Source: Mycolicibacterium duvalii
GTDB taxonomy: Bacteria > Actinomycetota > Actinomycetes > Mycobacteriales > Mycobacteriaceae
Assembly (NCBI RefSeq): GCF_010726645.1
Contig: NZ_AP022563.1
Span: 5,456,001 to 5,520,000 of the forward strand
Length of the DNA: 64,000 nucleotides
Reading direction: 5' to 3'
Positions 31,668 through 38,867 of the stretch are shown here, in pieces. Both the position numbers and the translations under genes were made by a program. A model generated the notes under the pieces. That model ran no database searches. It worked only from the letters and a program-made list of their open reading frames with translations, and was not told where the DNA came from. Numbering within the stretch: the first letter of the stretch is position 1; each line of letters starts with the position of its first letter.

Positions 31668-31720
31668 GTGATTTCGGCGTGTTTGTCGTCGCTGTACGAC
31701 GATAAACACGCCGAAATCAC
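31668..31720. repeat. Hairpin repeat copy 1 (bidirectional terminator-like)
   Basis: Arms 31668-31691 (GTGATTTCGGCGTGTTTG then TCGTCG) and 31697-31720 pair at 23 of 24 positions around CTGTA. It fills the whole gap between a plus-strand gene and the convergent pgi, whose stop codon lies inside the right arm. Related copies are at 38311 and 61726. Confidence 0.8.
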
Positions 31721-33378
31721 GCGGAACGGCCGCGCTGCGTGCGGTAGCGGCGCACCAGCGCGTCGGTCGACGAATCCGATTGTCCGGCAGGAGAATCAGC
31801 CTCGGTGAGCACCGGCAGTAGCGCCTTGGCCTGGGTCTTGCCCAGCTCCACACCCCACTGGTCGAACGAGTCGATGCCCCAGACCACGCCCTCGACGAAC
31901 ACCTGGTGCTCGTAGAGGGCGATCAGCTGGCCCACCACCGACGGAGTCAGCCGGTGGGCGAGAATCGAGGTGCTGGGCCGATTGCCCGGCATCACCTTGT
32001 GCGGCACCACATCTGCCGGCGTACCTTCTGCCGCGATCTCCTCCGAGGTCTTTCCGAAGGCGAGCACCTGGGTCTGGGCGAAGAAGTTGCTCATCAGCAG
32101 GTCGTGCATGCTGCCGGAACCGTCGGCGGTGGCAAGGTCGTCGGTGGGTTCGCTGAACCCGATGAAGTCGGCGGGCACCAGGCGTGTGCCCTGGTGCAGC
32201 AGTTGGTAGAACGCGTGCTGTCCGTTGGTTCCCGGCTCACCCCAGAAGATCTCTCCGGTCTGCGACGTCACCGGTGTTCCGTCCGCACGCACCGACTTAC
32301 CGTTCGACTCCATCGTCAGCTGTTGCAGGTATGCCGCGAACCGGGACAGGTCGTTCGAATAGGGGAGTACCGCACGGGTTTCGGCACCGAAGAAGTTGTT
32401 GTACCAGAGTCCGATCAGACCCAGCAGTACAGGAGCGTTCACGTCGAGCGGCGCTGACCGGAAGTGTTCGTCGACGATGTGGAAGCCCTCCAGGAACTCC
32501 GCGAACCGCTCCCGGCCGATCACCGCCATCACCGACAGGCCGATCGCCGAATCCACCGAGTACCGGCCACCGACCCAGTCCCAGAAGCCGAACATGTTGT
32601 CGGTGTCGATGCCGAACTCGCTCACGAGTTCCGCGTTGGTCGACACCGCCACGAAGTGCTTGCTGACCGCGTCCTCGCCGAGTGCGTCGGTCAGCCAACG
32701 TCGCGCCGCCGTGGCGTTCGTCAGGGTCTCCAACGTCGAGAAGGTCTTCGACGCGATGATGAAAAGCGTTGCGGCCGGATCGAGTCCGTCGAGCGTGGCG
32801 ACGAGGTCGGCGGGGTCGACGTTGGAGACGAAGCGCGCCGAGACGCTGGCGTCGGCGTAGTGCCGCAACGCCTGGTAGACCATCACCGGACCCAGATCCG
32901 AACCGCCGATTCCGATGTTCACCACGGTGGTGATGCGCTCACCCGTCGCGCCCCGCCACTGGCCGCTGCGCAACCGGTCGGTGAACTCACCCATCCGGTC
33001 GAGCACCTGATGCACGTCGGCGACGACGTCCTGGCCGTCCACCGTCAGCGATGCATCTCGGGGCAGCCGCAGGGGCAGCCGCAGGGCGGTGTGCAGCACC
33101 GCCCGATCCTCGGAGGTGTTGATGTGCGCGCCGGAGAACATCGCGTCACGCTTGGCCGGCAGCTCGGCGGCCTGCGCCAGATCCACCAGCAGGCCCAACG
33201 TCTCCCGGGTGATGCGGTGCTTGCTGTAGTCGATGTAGAGATCACCGACCGTCAGCGCCAACTCGGTGCCGCGCGCAGGGTCGTGAGCGAACAAGTCCCG
33301 CAGCTGCGCGGTGCTGATGTCGTCGTGATGGCGGGCCAGCGCCTGCCATGCAGGCGTGGCGGTGATGTCGGAACCCAT
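31717..33378 (-). CDS. pgi: Glucose-6-phosphate isomerase
   Basis: A 553-residue phosphoglucose isomerase interconverting glucose 6-phosphate and fructose 6-phosphate in glycolysis and gluconeogenesis. The SIS fold is evident from NIGIGGSDLGPVMVYQALR, the phosphate-binding SKTFSTLETLTNA and ESNGKSVRADG. The catalytic region EIFWGEPGTNGQHAFYQLLHQG is complete. Length is normal. The ATG at 33378 keeps its Shine-Dalgarno AGGAG at 7 nt. Upstream sequence changes abruptly 10-15 nt before it into an IS110-family element, so the native promoter is separated from the gene by over 1 kb. Expression must come from within the IS or by read-through. Confidence 0.97.
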   Translation of the reverse strand: MGSDITATPAWQALARHHDDISTAQLRDLFAHDPARGTELALTVGDLYIDYSKHRITRETLGLLVDLAQAAELPAKRDAMFSGAHINTSEDRAVLHTALRLPLRLPRDASLTVDGQDVVADVHQVLDRMGEFTDRLRSGQWRGATGERITTVVNIGIGGSDLGPVMVYQALRHYADASVSARFVSNVDPADLVATLDGLDPAATLFIIASKTFSTLETLTNATAARRWLTDALGEDAVSKHFVAVSTNAELVSEFGIDTDNMFGFWDWVGGRYSVDSAIGLSVMAVIGRERFAEFLEGFHIVDEHFRSAPLDVNAPVLLGLIGLWYNNFFGAETRAVLPYSNDLSRFAAYLQQLTMESNGKSVRADGTPVTSQTGEIFWGEPGTNGQHAFYQLLHQGTRLVPADFIGFSEPTDDLATADGSGSMHDLLMSNFFAQTQVLAFGKTSEEIAAEGTPADVVPHKVMPGNRPSTSILAHRLTPSVVGQLIALYEHQVFVEGVVWGIDSFDQWGVELGKTQAKALLPVLTEADSPAGQSDSSTDALVRRYRTQRGRSA

Positions 33379-33392
33379 GAGTTTCTCCTATG

Positions 33393-34445
33393 TCAAGCCG
33401 CTGCCGTTTGGCAAGGCTTGTGATGGTTGTTGTGATCGGTGTGGAGGTGTCCGTAGACGACGCGGGCCAGGCGGCGCTTGAGGCAGCGCAGGGCTTCGGG
33501 TGTGGAGTCGCCTGTGGTGAGGCGGCGTCGGTAGTAGGTCTGGCCGACGCCGTCGAGGCGGATCTGGGTGACCGCGATGCGGTGTAGTGCGGCGTTGAGT
33601 TGGCGGTTGCCTGACCGGGTCATCCGGACACGTCCACGGGTGTTTCCCGACCACACCGGCACCGGCGCCACCCCGGCATGGCGGGCGAAGGCCGCTTCAC
33701 TTTTGAACCGGGTGACTCCGGCGGTCTCGCCGACCAGCTTGGCTGCGGTCAGCTCGCCACAGCCAGGCATGGCCAGCAGCGCCGGGGCCACGGCGCGCAC
33801 CCGCGCGCCGATGCGTGTGGCCAACGTGTTGATCGTCTCGGTCAGGCGGGTGATGTCGGCCAGCTCGTCGCGGGCCAACTCGGCGACGATCCCGGTCTGG
33901 GTGTCCAACCACTGACCAAGCAGGCGGCGATGTTTGGCCAGGTCCAGCGACCGCGGTTTGGGTGCGTGTCCGGGGTCGAGTTCGTGGACCCGCCACAACA
34001 ACCGGTTGATCGTCGCGGTGCGTTGGGCGACAAGGACTTCCCGGCGATCCACCAGCAGCTTGAGCTCGCGCGAGATCTCGTCATGCGAGGCGATCGGAAG
34101 ATCGGGCTCACGCAGGAAACCCCGCGCGACTGCAAGTGCGTCGATCGGGTCGGACTTGCCGCGGGTACGGGCCGAGGCCCTGCTCTGGGCCATCAACTTC
34201 GGGGGGACCCGCACCACCTTCTGGCCCAGGGCCAACAGATCGCGTTCCAGACGCGCCGACAGATGCCGGCAGTCCTCGATCGCCCAGACGACATCGTCGC
34301 CGAACCGTTGCCGGGCCCACATCACCATCTCGGCATGCCCAGCGGTGATCGCGGTGACGGTCTTCTCAGCGAGCTTGCGGCCCACCTCGTCGACGGCGAC
34401 GAAGGTGTGGGTGCGCTTGTGTACATCGGCTCCAACAACAACCAT
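33393..34445 (-). CDS. IS110-family DEDD transposase/recombinase
   Basis: A 350-residue transposase. The N-terminal RuvC-like DEDD domain has VVVGADVHKRTHTFVAVD (first Asp), VVWAIEDCRH (Glu) and ARTRGKSDPIDALAVARG (final Asp pair). A coiled-coil region follows (LKLLVDRREVLVAQRTATIN). The C-terminal Tnp2 domain has MPGCGELTAAKLVGETAGVTR, FARHAGVAPVPVWSG and the catalytic-serine-region GNRQLNAALHRIAVTQ. ATG at 34445 is preferred because AAGGAGG lies 8 nt upstream. A start at 34496 would add 17 residues. The frame is intact, so the element may be active. Confidence 0.95.
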   Translation of the reverse strand: MVVVGADVHKRTHTFVAVDEVGRKLAEKTVTAITAGHAEMVMWARQRFGDDVVWAIEDCRHLSARLERDLLALGQKVVRVPPKLMAQSRASARTRGKSDPIDALAVARGFLREPDLPIASHDEISRELKLLVDRREVLVAQRTATINRLLWRVHELDPGHAPKPRSLDLAKHRRLLGQWLDTQTGIVAELARDELADITRLTETINTLATRIGARVRAVAPALLAMPGCGELTAAKLVGETAGVTRFKSEAAFARHAGVAPVPVWSGNTRGRVRMTRSGNRQLNAALHRIAVTQIRLDGVGQTYYRRRLTTGDSTPEALRCLKRRLARVVYGHLHTDHNNHHKPCQTAAA

Positions 34446-34690
34446 GGTGGTTGCCTCCTTCACTGTGAGGTGACGGTTGGGCCGGTCGGCGGACATACCT
34501 CAGTGGGGGCGATGCCACGCTCCTATCAAGTCACGCCGGCCGGTCCTTCACACCTGATGCCGACAAAACGCATGCACACCAACCCGAAGGCGGCACAAAC
34601 CCTACGAGCCAGACACCAGGTGCAAAGGATCCAACCACCGCACTAAGCGGCGACCCCACCCTGACACTGACCAGAACCCTAGTGCGGTCT
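34446..34690 (-). ncRNA. Candidate IS110 bridge RNA / left-end non-coding region
   Basis: About 245 nt without a gene lie upstream of the transposase. In IS110-group elements this end encodes the bridge RNA whose two loops pair with donor and target DNA. The region is rich in short complementary runs on the minus strand. No motif was folded, so the RNA itself is inferred from family knowledge and location. Confidence 0.4.
34637..34688. repeat. 9-bp inverted repeat with 34-bp spacer before aldehyde dehydrogenase
   Basis: ACCGCACTA (34637-34645) and TAGTGCGGT (34680-34688) are perfectly complementary. They lie at the IS edge, 28 bp before the dehydrogenase ATG. They could be part of the bridge RNA, a target feature, or an operator of the dehydrogenase gene. 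Confidence 0.4.
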
Positions 34691-34716
34691 GCTGAATGAA
34701 GGTGTATGACGTGGAT

Positions 34717-36165
34717 ATGGACACCGCGACGCTGTTGAAATCCGTTCCCACCGGTCTGTGGATCGGCGGTGAGGAACGCGAAGCCACGTCGACGTTCAAC
34801 GTGCTCGACCCCAGCAGCGACGATGTGCTGACCGCGGTCGCCGACGCCACCGCCGATGACGCCGTCGCCGCGCTGGATGCGGCCTGCGCGGTGCAGGCGG
34901 AGTGGGCGGCCACGCCGGCCCGGAAGCGTGGCGAAATCCTGCGTTCGGTGTTCGAGGCGATCACCGCGCGCGCCGACGACATCGCCACACTGATGACCCT
35001 GGAGATGGGCAAGGTGCTGGCCGAGAGCAAGGGCGAGGTGACCTACGGTGCCGAGTTCTTCCGCTGGTTCGCCGAGGAAGCCGTCCGCATCGACGGCCGC
35101 TACACCCAGAGCCCCGCCGGCAACGGCCGCATCCTGGTCACCAAACAGGCTGTCGGCCCCTGCTACGCCATCACCCCGTGGAACTTCCCGCTGGCGATGG
35201 GCACCCGCAAGATGGGTCCGGCGTTCGCGGCCGGCTGCACGATGATCGTCAAGCCCGCGCAGGAAACGCCGCTGACGATGCTGCTGTTGGCCAAGCTGAT
35301 GGACGAAGCCGGCTTGCCCAAAGGCGTGCTGTCGGTACTGCCGACCAGCAGCCCCGGCCCGGTCACCGAGACGTTGCTCGACGACGGCCGGTTGCGCAAG
35401 CTGACCTTCACCGGCTCCACCGGGGTGGGCAAATCACTGGTCAAGCAGTCGGCGGACAAGCTGCTGCGCACGTCGATGGAACTCGGCGGCAACGCGCCGT
35501 TCGTCGTGTTCGACGACGCCGACGTCGACGCCGCGGTCGACGGCGCCGTCCTGGCCAAGATGCGCAACGGCGGTGAGGCCTGCACCGCGGCCAACCGCTT
35601 TCACGTCGCCAACGCGGTCCGTGCGGAGTTCACAGACAAGCTCATCAAACGGATGGAAGAGTTCACCCTCGGCAACGGGCTCGACGACGCGTCGAAACTC
35701 GGGCCGCTGATCAACGCCAAGCAGGTCGCCACCGTGACCGAGTTGGTGTCCGACGCGGTGTCGCGTGGTGCGACCGTCGCCATTGGCGGCGTCGCCCCCG
35801 GCGGACCCGGCAACTTCTATCCGGCCACCGTGCTGACCGATGTACCCGCCGACGCGCGGATTCTCAAAGAGGAGGTCTTCGGGCCGGTGGCACCGATCAC
35901 CGGCTTCGACACCGAAGAAGAGGGTATTGCGGCGGCCAACGACACCGAGTACGGCCTGGCCGCCTACGTCTATACCCAGTCGCTGGACCGCGCCCTGCGG
36001 GTGGCCGAAGGCCTCGAGTCGGGCATCGTCGGGATCAACCGCGGCGTCATCTCCGATGCAGCGGCGCCGTTCGGCGGCATCAAGGAGTCCGGGTTCGGCC
36101 GCGAAGGCGGCACCGAAGGGATCGACGAGTACCTGGAAACCAAGTACATCGCGCTGACGAAGTAG
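34717..36165 (+). CDS. NAD(P)-dependent succinate-semialdehyde dehydrogenase family protein
   Basis: A 482-residue aldehyde dehydrogenase most like GabD-type enzymes, which oxidise succinic semialdehyde to succinate. The coenzyme site is PWNFPLAMGTRKMGPAFAAG and TFTGSTGVGK. The general base Glu lies in MELGGNAPFVVFDDAD, and the nucleophile Cys is in NGGEACTAANRFHV. A C-terminal KESGFGREGGTEGIDEYLETK is characteristic. The ATG at 34717 (MDTATLLKSVPTG) is preferred. An ATG at 34696 lacks a ribosome site. It was probably divergent from pgi before an IS110 element was inserted between them. Confidence 0.92.
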   Translation: MDTATLLKSVPTGLWIGGEEREATSTFNVLDPSSDDVLTAVADATADDAVAALDAACAVQAEWAATPARKRGEILRSVFEAITARADDIATLMTLEMGKVLAESKGEVTYGAEFFRWFAEEAVRIDGRYTQSPAGNGRILVTKQAVGPCYAITPWNFPLAMGTRKMGPAFAAGCTMIVKPAQETPLTMLLLAKLMDEAGLPKGVLSVLPTSSPGPVTETLLDDGRLRKLTFTGSTGVGKSLVKQSADKLLRTSMELGGNAPFVVFDDADVDAAVDGAVLAKMRNGGEACTAANRFHVANAVRAEFTDKLIKRMEEFTLGNGLDDASKLGPLINAKQVATVTELVSDAVSRGATVAIGGVAPGGPGNFYPATVLTDVPADARILKEEVFGPVAPITGFDTEEEGIAAANDTEYGLAAYVYTQSLDRALRVAEGLESGIVGINRGVISDAAAPFGGIKESGFGREGGTEGIDEYLETKYIALTK

Positions 36166-36300
36166 ACCCGGATCACATCAGCCCGCTGCCCCGCGCGCGC
36201 CTCCCTGAACGGGTGCCGCGGCGCCCATAGACTTCCTTGCTCGTAGCCGGCCGCTCGCACGCGGCCGCTCGCACTCGGACAAGGAGGAGGGCCCCGGGAC

Positions 36301-38313
36301 GTGACAGCCGTGAGCGCGGCGCCGATCCGTGTCGGGCCGCGCCGATATGTCGGTCCCGGGCAGGCCATTCCGGCGCTGGACGGGGTGCGGGCACTGGCCG
36401 TCGGGCTGGTGCTGGCCGCCCACGGGGGTGTGCCGGGCTTCTCCGGCGGCTTCCTCGGCGTCGACGTGTTCTTCGTCCTCAGCGGATTCCTGATCACCTC
36501 GCTGCTGCTCGACGAGATCGGCCGCACCGGGCGGATCGGGCTCAAGAGCTTCTGGATCCGCCGCGCCCGCCGACTGTTGCCCGCTTTGCTGGTGATGGTG
36601 CTGACCGTGGTGCTGGTGCGCGAGCTGTTCGCCGCCGAGTCGATCGCGAACCTGCGCACCGAGGCGGTTGCCGCGTTCTTCTGGGTGTCGAACTGGGTGT
36701 TCGTCGGCGACCACACCGACTACTTCTCCCAGGGCGCACCGCCGTCCCCGTTGCAGCACACCTGGTCGCTGGGGGTCGAGGAGCAGTACTACCTGTTCTG
36801 GCCGCTGCTGCTGGCGGCGGTGGTGGCCGGGCTCGCGCGGATCGCCTACCGCCGGGGGGTGCCGCTGTCGACCCGCGTGGTGCGGTGGGCCGTGCTGGCG
36901 ATCGCGATGCTCGGGTGTCTGGCGTCGGCGGCGGCGACGATGCTGTTCACCACCGAGGAGTCACTCAACCGGGTGTACTTCGGCACCGACACCCGCGCGC
37001 AGGCGCTGCTGGTCGGCGCCGCGGCCGCGGCGCTGGTGGTCCGGGACTGGCGTGGCATGACCGCCGGTGTGGAGAGCCTGCGCAGCCGGTGGGCGCGCGG
37101 GCTGTGCTGGGCGCTGCCGGTCGTCGGTTTGGTGATGCTGGTGACGGCGGCCCGTTTCGCCACGGGCAGCGCGCAGGAGTTCCGCAGTGGTCTGCTGATC
37201 ATCGTTGCGGTGGCCGCGATCCTGATCATCGCGCCGGTCGCATTGGTGCAGGACGGCCCCGTCGCCAAGGTGCTGTCCATGGCGCCGCTGGTCGGCCTCG
37301 GCGCGATCTCCTACGGCGTCTACCTGTGGCACTGGCCGATCTTCCTCCTGCTCAACGGTGAACGCACCGGAAGCGAGGGCTGGCAGCTGTTCGCGCTGCG
37401 CTGCGCTGCCACCATCGCCGTCGCGGCGGTGTCCTGGTGGCTGATCGAGCAGCCGATCCGGGAGTGGAGGCCGCGCGTGGTGCCGATGCTTCCGCTGGCC
37501 ACCGCCACTGCGGCGACGGCTGCGGTGGTGACGATGACCGTCATGCCGCCCGGTGTGGCACCGATGAAAACGCCGGATCCGCTCATCGACTCGGCGGCGC
37601 TCGTCGCGCCTGAGATCCCGGTCGAGGTGACACGGCCGGCGCGCCAGCGGGACCCGGCGGATCTGCAGGTCGCCGTGTTCGGCGACTCGATAGCGTGGAC
37701 GTTGATGCGGTACCTGCCCGAGACCCCGGGTGTCGAGTTCGCCGATTACACCACGATCGGCTGCGGCATCGCCCGCGGCGGACCGTACGAATACGTGGGG
37801 CAGGAGCTCAACCAGAAGCCGGAGTGCGACGCCTGGCCGAGCCGCTGGGCCCAGCGCATCGCGCACGCCCAACCCGATGTGGTGCTGCTGGTCGTCGGCC
37901 GCTGGGAGGTCGTCGACCGGATGAACGAAGGACGGTGGACGCACATCGGGGAACCGGGGTACGACGCCTATCTGCGGGCCGAACTGCGCCGCGCGCTCGA
38001 CATCCTGGGGTCGACCGGCGCGCCCATCGTCGCGACCACCGAACCGTACAACCGGCGCGCCGAGAAGCCGGACGGCAGCCTGTACCCCGAAGACCAGCCC
38101 AAACGTGTCGAGGCCTGGAACGCGCTGCTGCGCAGCGTGGTTGCCGAGCGGCCCCATGCCTCGGTGCTCGACCTCAACCGCAAGCTCAGCCCGAACGGTT
38201 ACTACCAGACCAGGGTCGACGGCATCCGGCTGCGCAGCGACGGCGTGCATCCCACCCCGGAGGCGGTGGAGTGGCTGACGCCGTGGCTGGTCGAGGGGCT
38301 CACGCCGCAGTGA
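36301..38313 (+). CDS. OafA/YrhL-type membrane acyltransferase with SGNH domain
   Basis: A 670-residue envelope O-acyltransferase. Residues about 20-390 form the acyltransferase-3 membrane domain of ten or eleven helices. It starts IPALDGVRALAVGLVLAAHGG (catalytic-type His), with GVDVFFVLSGFLIT and HTWSLGVEEQYYLFWP. Residues about 450-665 are an extracytoplasmic SGNH hydrolase-like domain, with Ser in VFGDSIAWTLM (about 462) and Asp/His in SDGVHPTPEA (about 646). It should transfer acetyl or other acyl groups to cell-wall glycans or glycolipids; the acceptor is unknown. The GTG at 36301 follows AGGAGG about 12 nt upstream. The stop codon is the first part of a hairpin repeat. Confidence 0.92.
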   Translation: MTAVSAAPIRVGPRRYVGPGQAIPALDGVRALAVGLVLAAHGGVPGFSGGFLGVDVFFVLSGFLITSLLLDEIGRTGRIGLKSFWIRRARRLLPALLVMVLTVVLVRELFAAESIANLRTEAVAAFFWVSNWVFVGDHTDYFSQGAPPSPLQHTWSLGVEEQYYLFWPLLLAAVVAGLARIAYRRGVPLSTRVVRWAVLAIAMLGCLASAAATMLFTTEESLNRVYFGTDTRAQALLVGAAAAALVVRDWRGMTAGVESLRSRWARGLCWALPVVGLVMLVTAARFATGSAQEFRSGLLIIVAVAAILIIAPVALVQDGPVAKVLSMAPLVGLGAISYGVYLWHWPIFLLLNGERTGSEGWQLFALRCAATIAVAAVSWWLIEQPIREWRPRVVPMLPLATATAATAAVVTMTVMPPGVAPMKTPDPLIDSAALVAPEIPVEVTRPARQRDPADLQVAVFGDSIAWTLMRYLPETPGVEFADYTTIGCGIARGGPYEYVGQELNQKPECDAWPSRWAQRIAHAQPDVVLLVVGRWEVVDRMNEGRWTHIGEPGYDAYLRAELRRALDILGSTGAPIVATTEPYNRRAEKPDGSLYPEDQPKRVEAWNALLRSVVAERPHASVLDLNRKLSPNGYYQTRVDGIRLRSDGVHPTPEAVEWLTPWLVEGLTPQ

Positions 38314-38360
38314 TTTCGGCGTGCTCGTCGTCGCTCAGCGTCGATAATCACGCCGAAATC
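38311..38360. repeat. Hairpin repeat copy 2
   Basis: TGATTTCGGCGTG (38311-38323) pairs with CACGCCGAAATC (38349-38360). Inside, CTCGTCGTCGCT and AGCGTCGATAAT pair partly. It fills the gap between the acyltransferase and the convergent chorismate mutase and supplies the TGA of the former. It is related to the copies at 31668 and 61726. Confidence 0.8.
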
Positions 38361-38361
38361 G

Positions 38362-38628
38362 CTAGTGACCCAGGCGGCCGCGGCCCAGCCTCAACAGCAG
38401 CATCGCGAGGTTCTTGCCCTCGACGCCGAGCTCGCTGTAGCGCTCGATGACCTTCATCTCACGGCTGTGCACCAACCGGGTACCGCCCGAGGCCATCCGG
38501 GCCCGGCCGATGGTCTGGGACACCTCGGTACGGCGTTTGACCGCGGCGAGGATCTCCGCGTCGAGGCGGTCGATCTCTCTGCGCAGCTCGTCGATATCGG
38601 GCACCTGGGTGGGCTCCGTCGTCGTCAT
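38362..38628 (-). CDS. Intracellular chorismate mutase (AroQ-delta type)
   Basis: An 88-residue all-helical chorismate mutase like Rv0948c, converting chorismate to prephenate for Phe and Tyr synthesis. Motifs: DIDELRREIDRLDAEILAAVKRRTEVS (first active-site Arg), IGRARMASGGTRLVHSREMKVIERY (core active-site Arg/Lys loop with the flexible GGTR), and the short LGRGRLGH end. In M. tuberculosis this small enzyme is poorly active until it binds DAHP synthase through its C-terminus, and the LGRGRLGH tail here matches that arrangement. The ATG at 38628 follows GGAGGACG. The gene is divergent from uvrD1. Confidence 0.93.
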   Translation of the reverse strand: MTTTEPTQVPDIDELRREIDRLDAEILAAVKRRTEVSQTIGRARMASGGTRLVHSREMKVIERYSELGVEGKNLAMLLLRLGRGRLGH

Positions 38629-38693
38629 GTCTCGTCCTCCGGGTTCTCGTTGTGTGCAGGTTCCGTACGGTTTCGGGCCTCACACAAGAGACG

Positions 38694-38723
38694 AGCCCCG
38701 GATCCGTTGCGGACCGCGGGGCT
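38694..38723. terminator. GC-rich hairpin in the chorismate mutase-uvrD1 gap
   Basis: AGCCCCG (38694-38700) and CGGGGCT (38717-38723) can form a stem with a further CCGGATCCG palindrome in the loop. No T-run follows. It lies in the 5' region of both divergent genes and might act as a leader structure for the chorismate mutase message rather than as a terminator. Nothing else is clear in this 239-bp gap. Confidence 0.3.
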
Positions 38724-38867
38724 GTAGGGGAAGCAGCTAGACCACGGGCACCGCAGGCCGGTACCCGTAGAAAAATCGCCACTGCGCACAAAGCACCTCA
38801 CGAGTGTGCCACTACCCGCCGTGCCAGCGCAAAGAGTGTCACACCGCAGCGGTAGGTTGGTAACGAT

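Larger units (their letters stand above)
33390..34690 (-). mobile_element. IS110-family insertion sequence
   Basis: A single transposase gene with no terminal inverted repeats, inserted between pgi and a divergent aldehyde dehydrogenase gene. This is typical of IS110 elements, which move by DEDD recombinase and a bridge RNA. Boundaries are approximate. The left is set by the retained pgi Shine-Dalgarno (about 33390), and the right by the start of the dehydrogenase region (about 34640-34690). The extra DNA breaks the M. tuberculosis-like gene order. Confidence 0.75.

Noticed and set aside
36230..36290. Repeated GGCCGCTCGCAC segments before the acyltransferase as a regulatory repeat
   Set aside because: Only two short imperfect copies in GC-rich DNA; no further structure.
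38628..38867. Aromatic amino acid leader peptide/attenuator before chorismate mutase
   Set aside because: No short reading frame with runs of Phe, Tyr or Trp codons; only a GC hairpin is visible.
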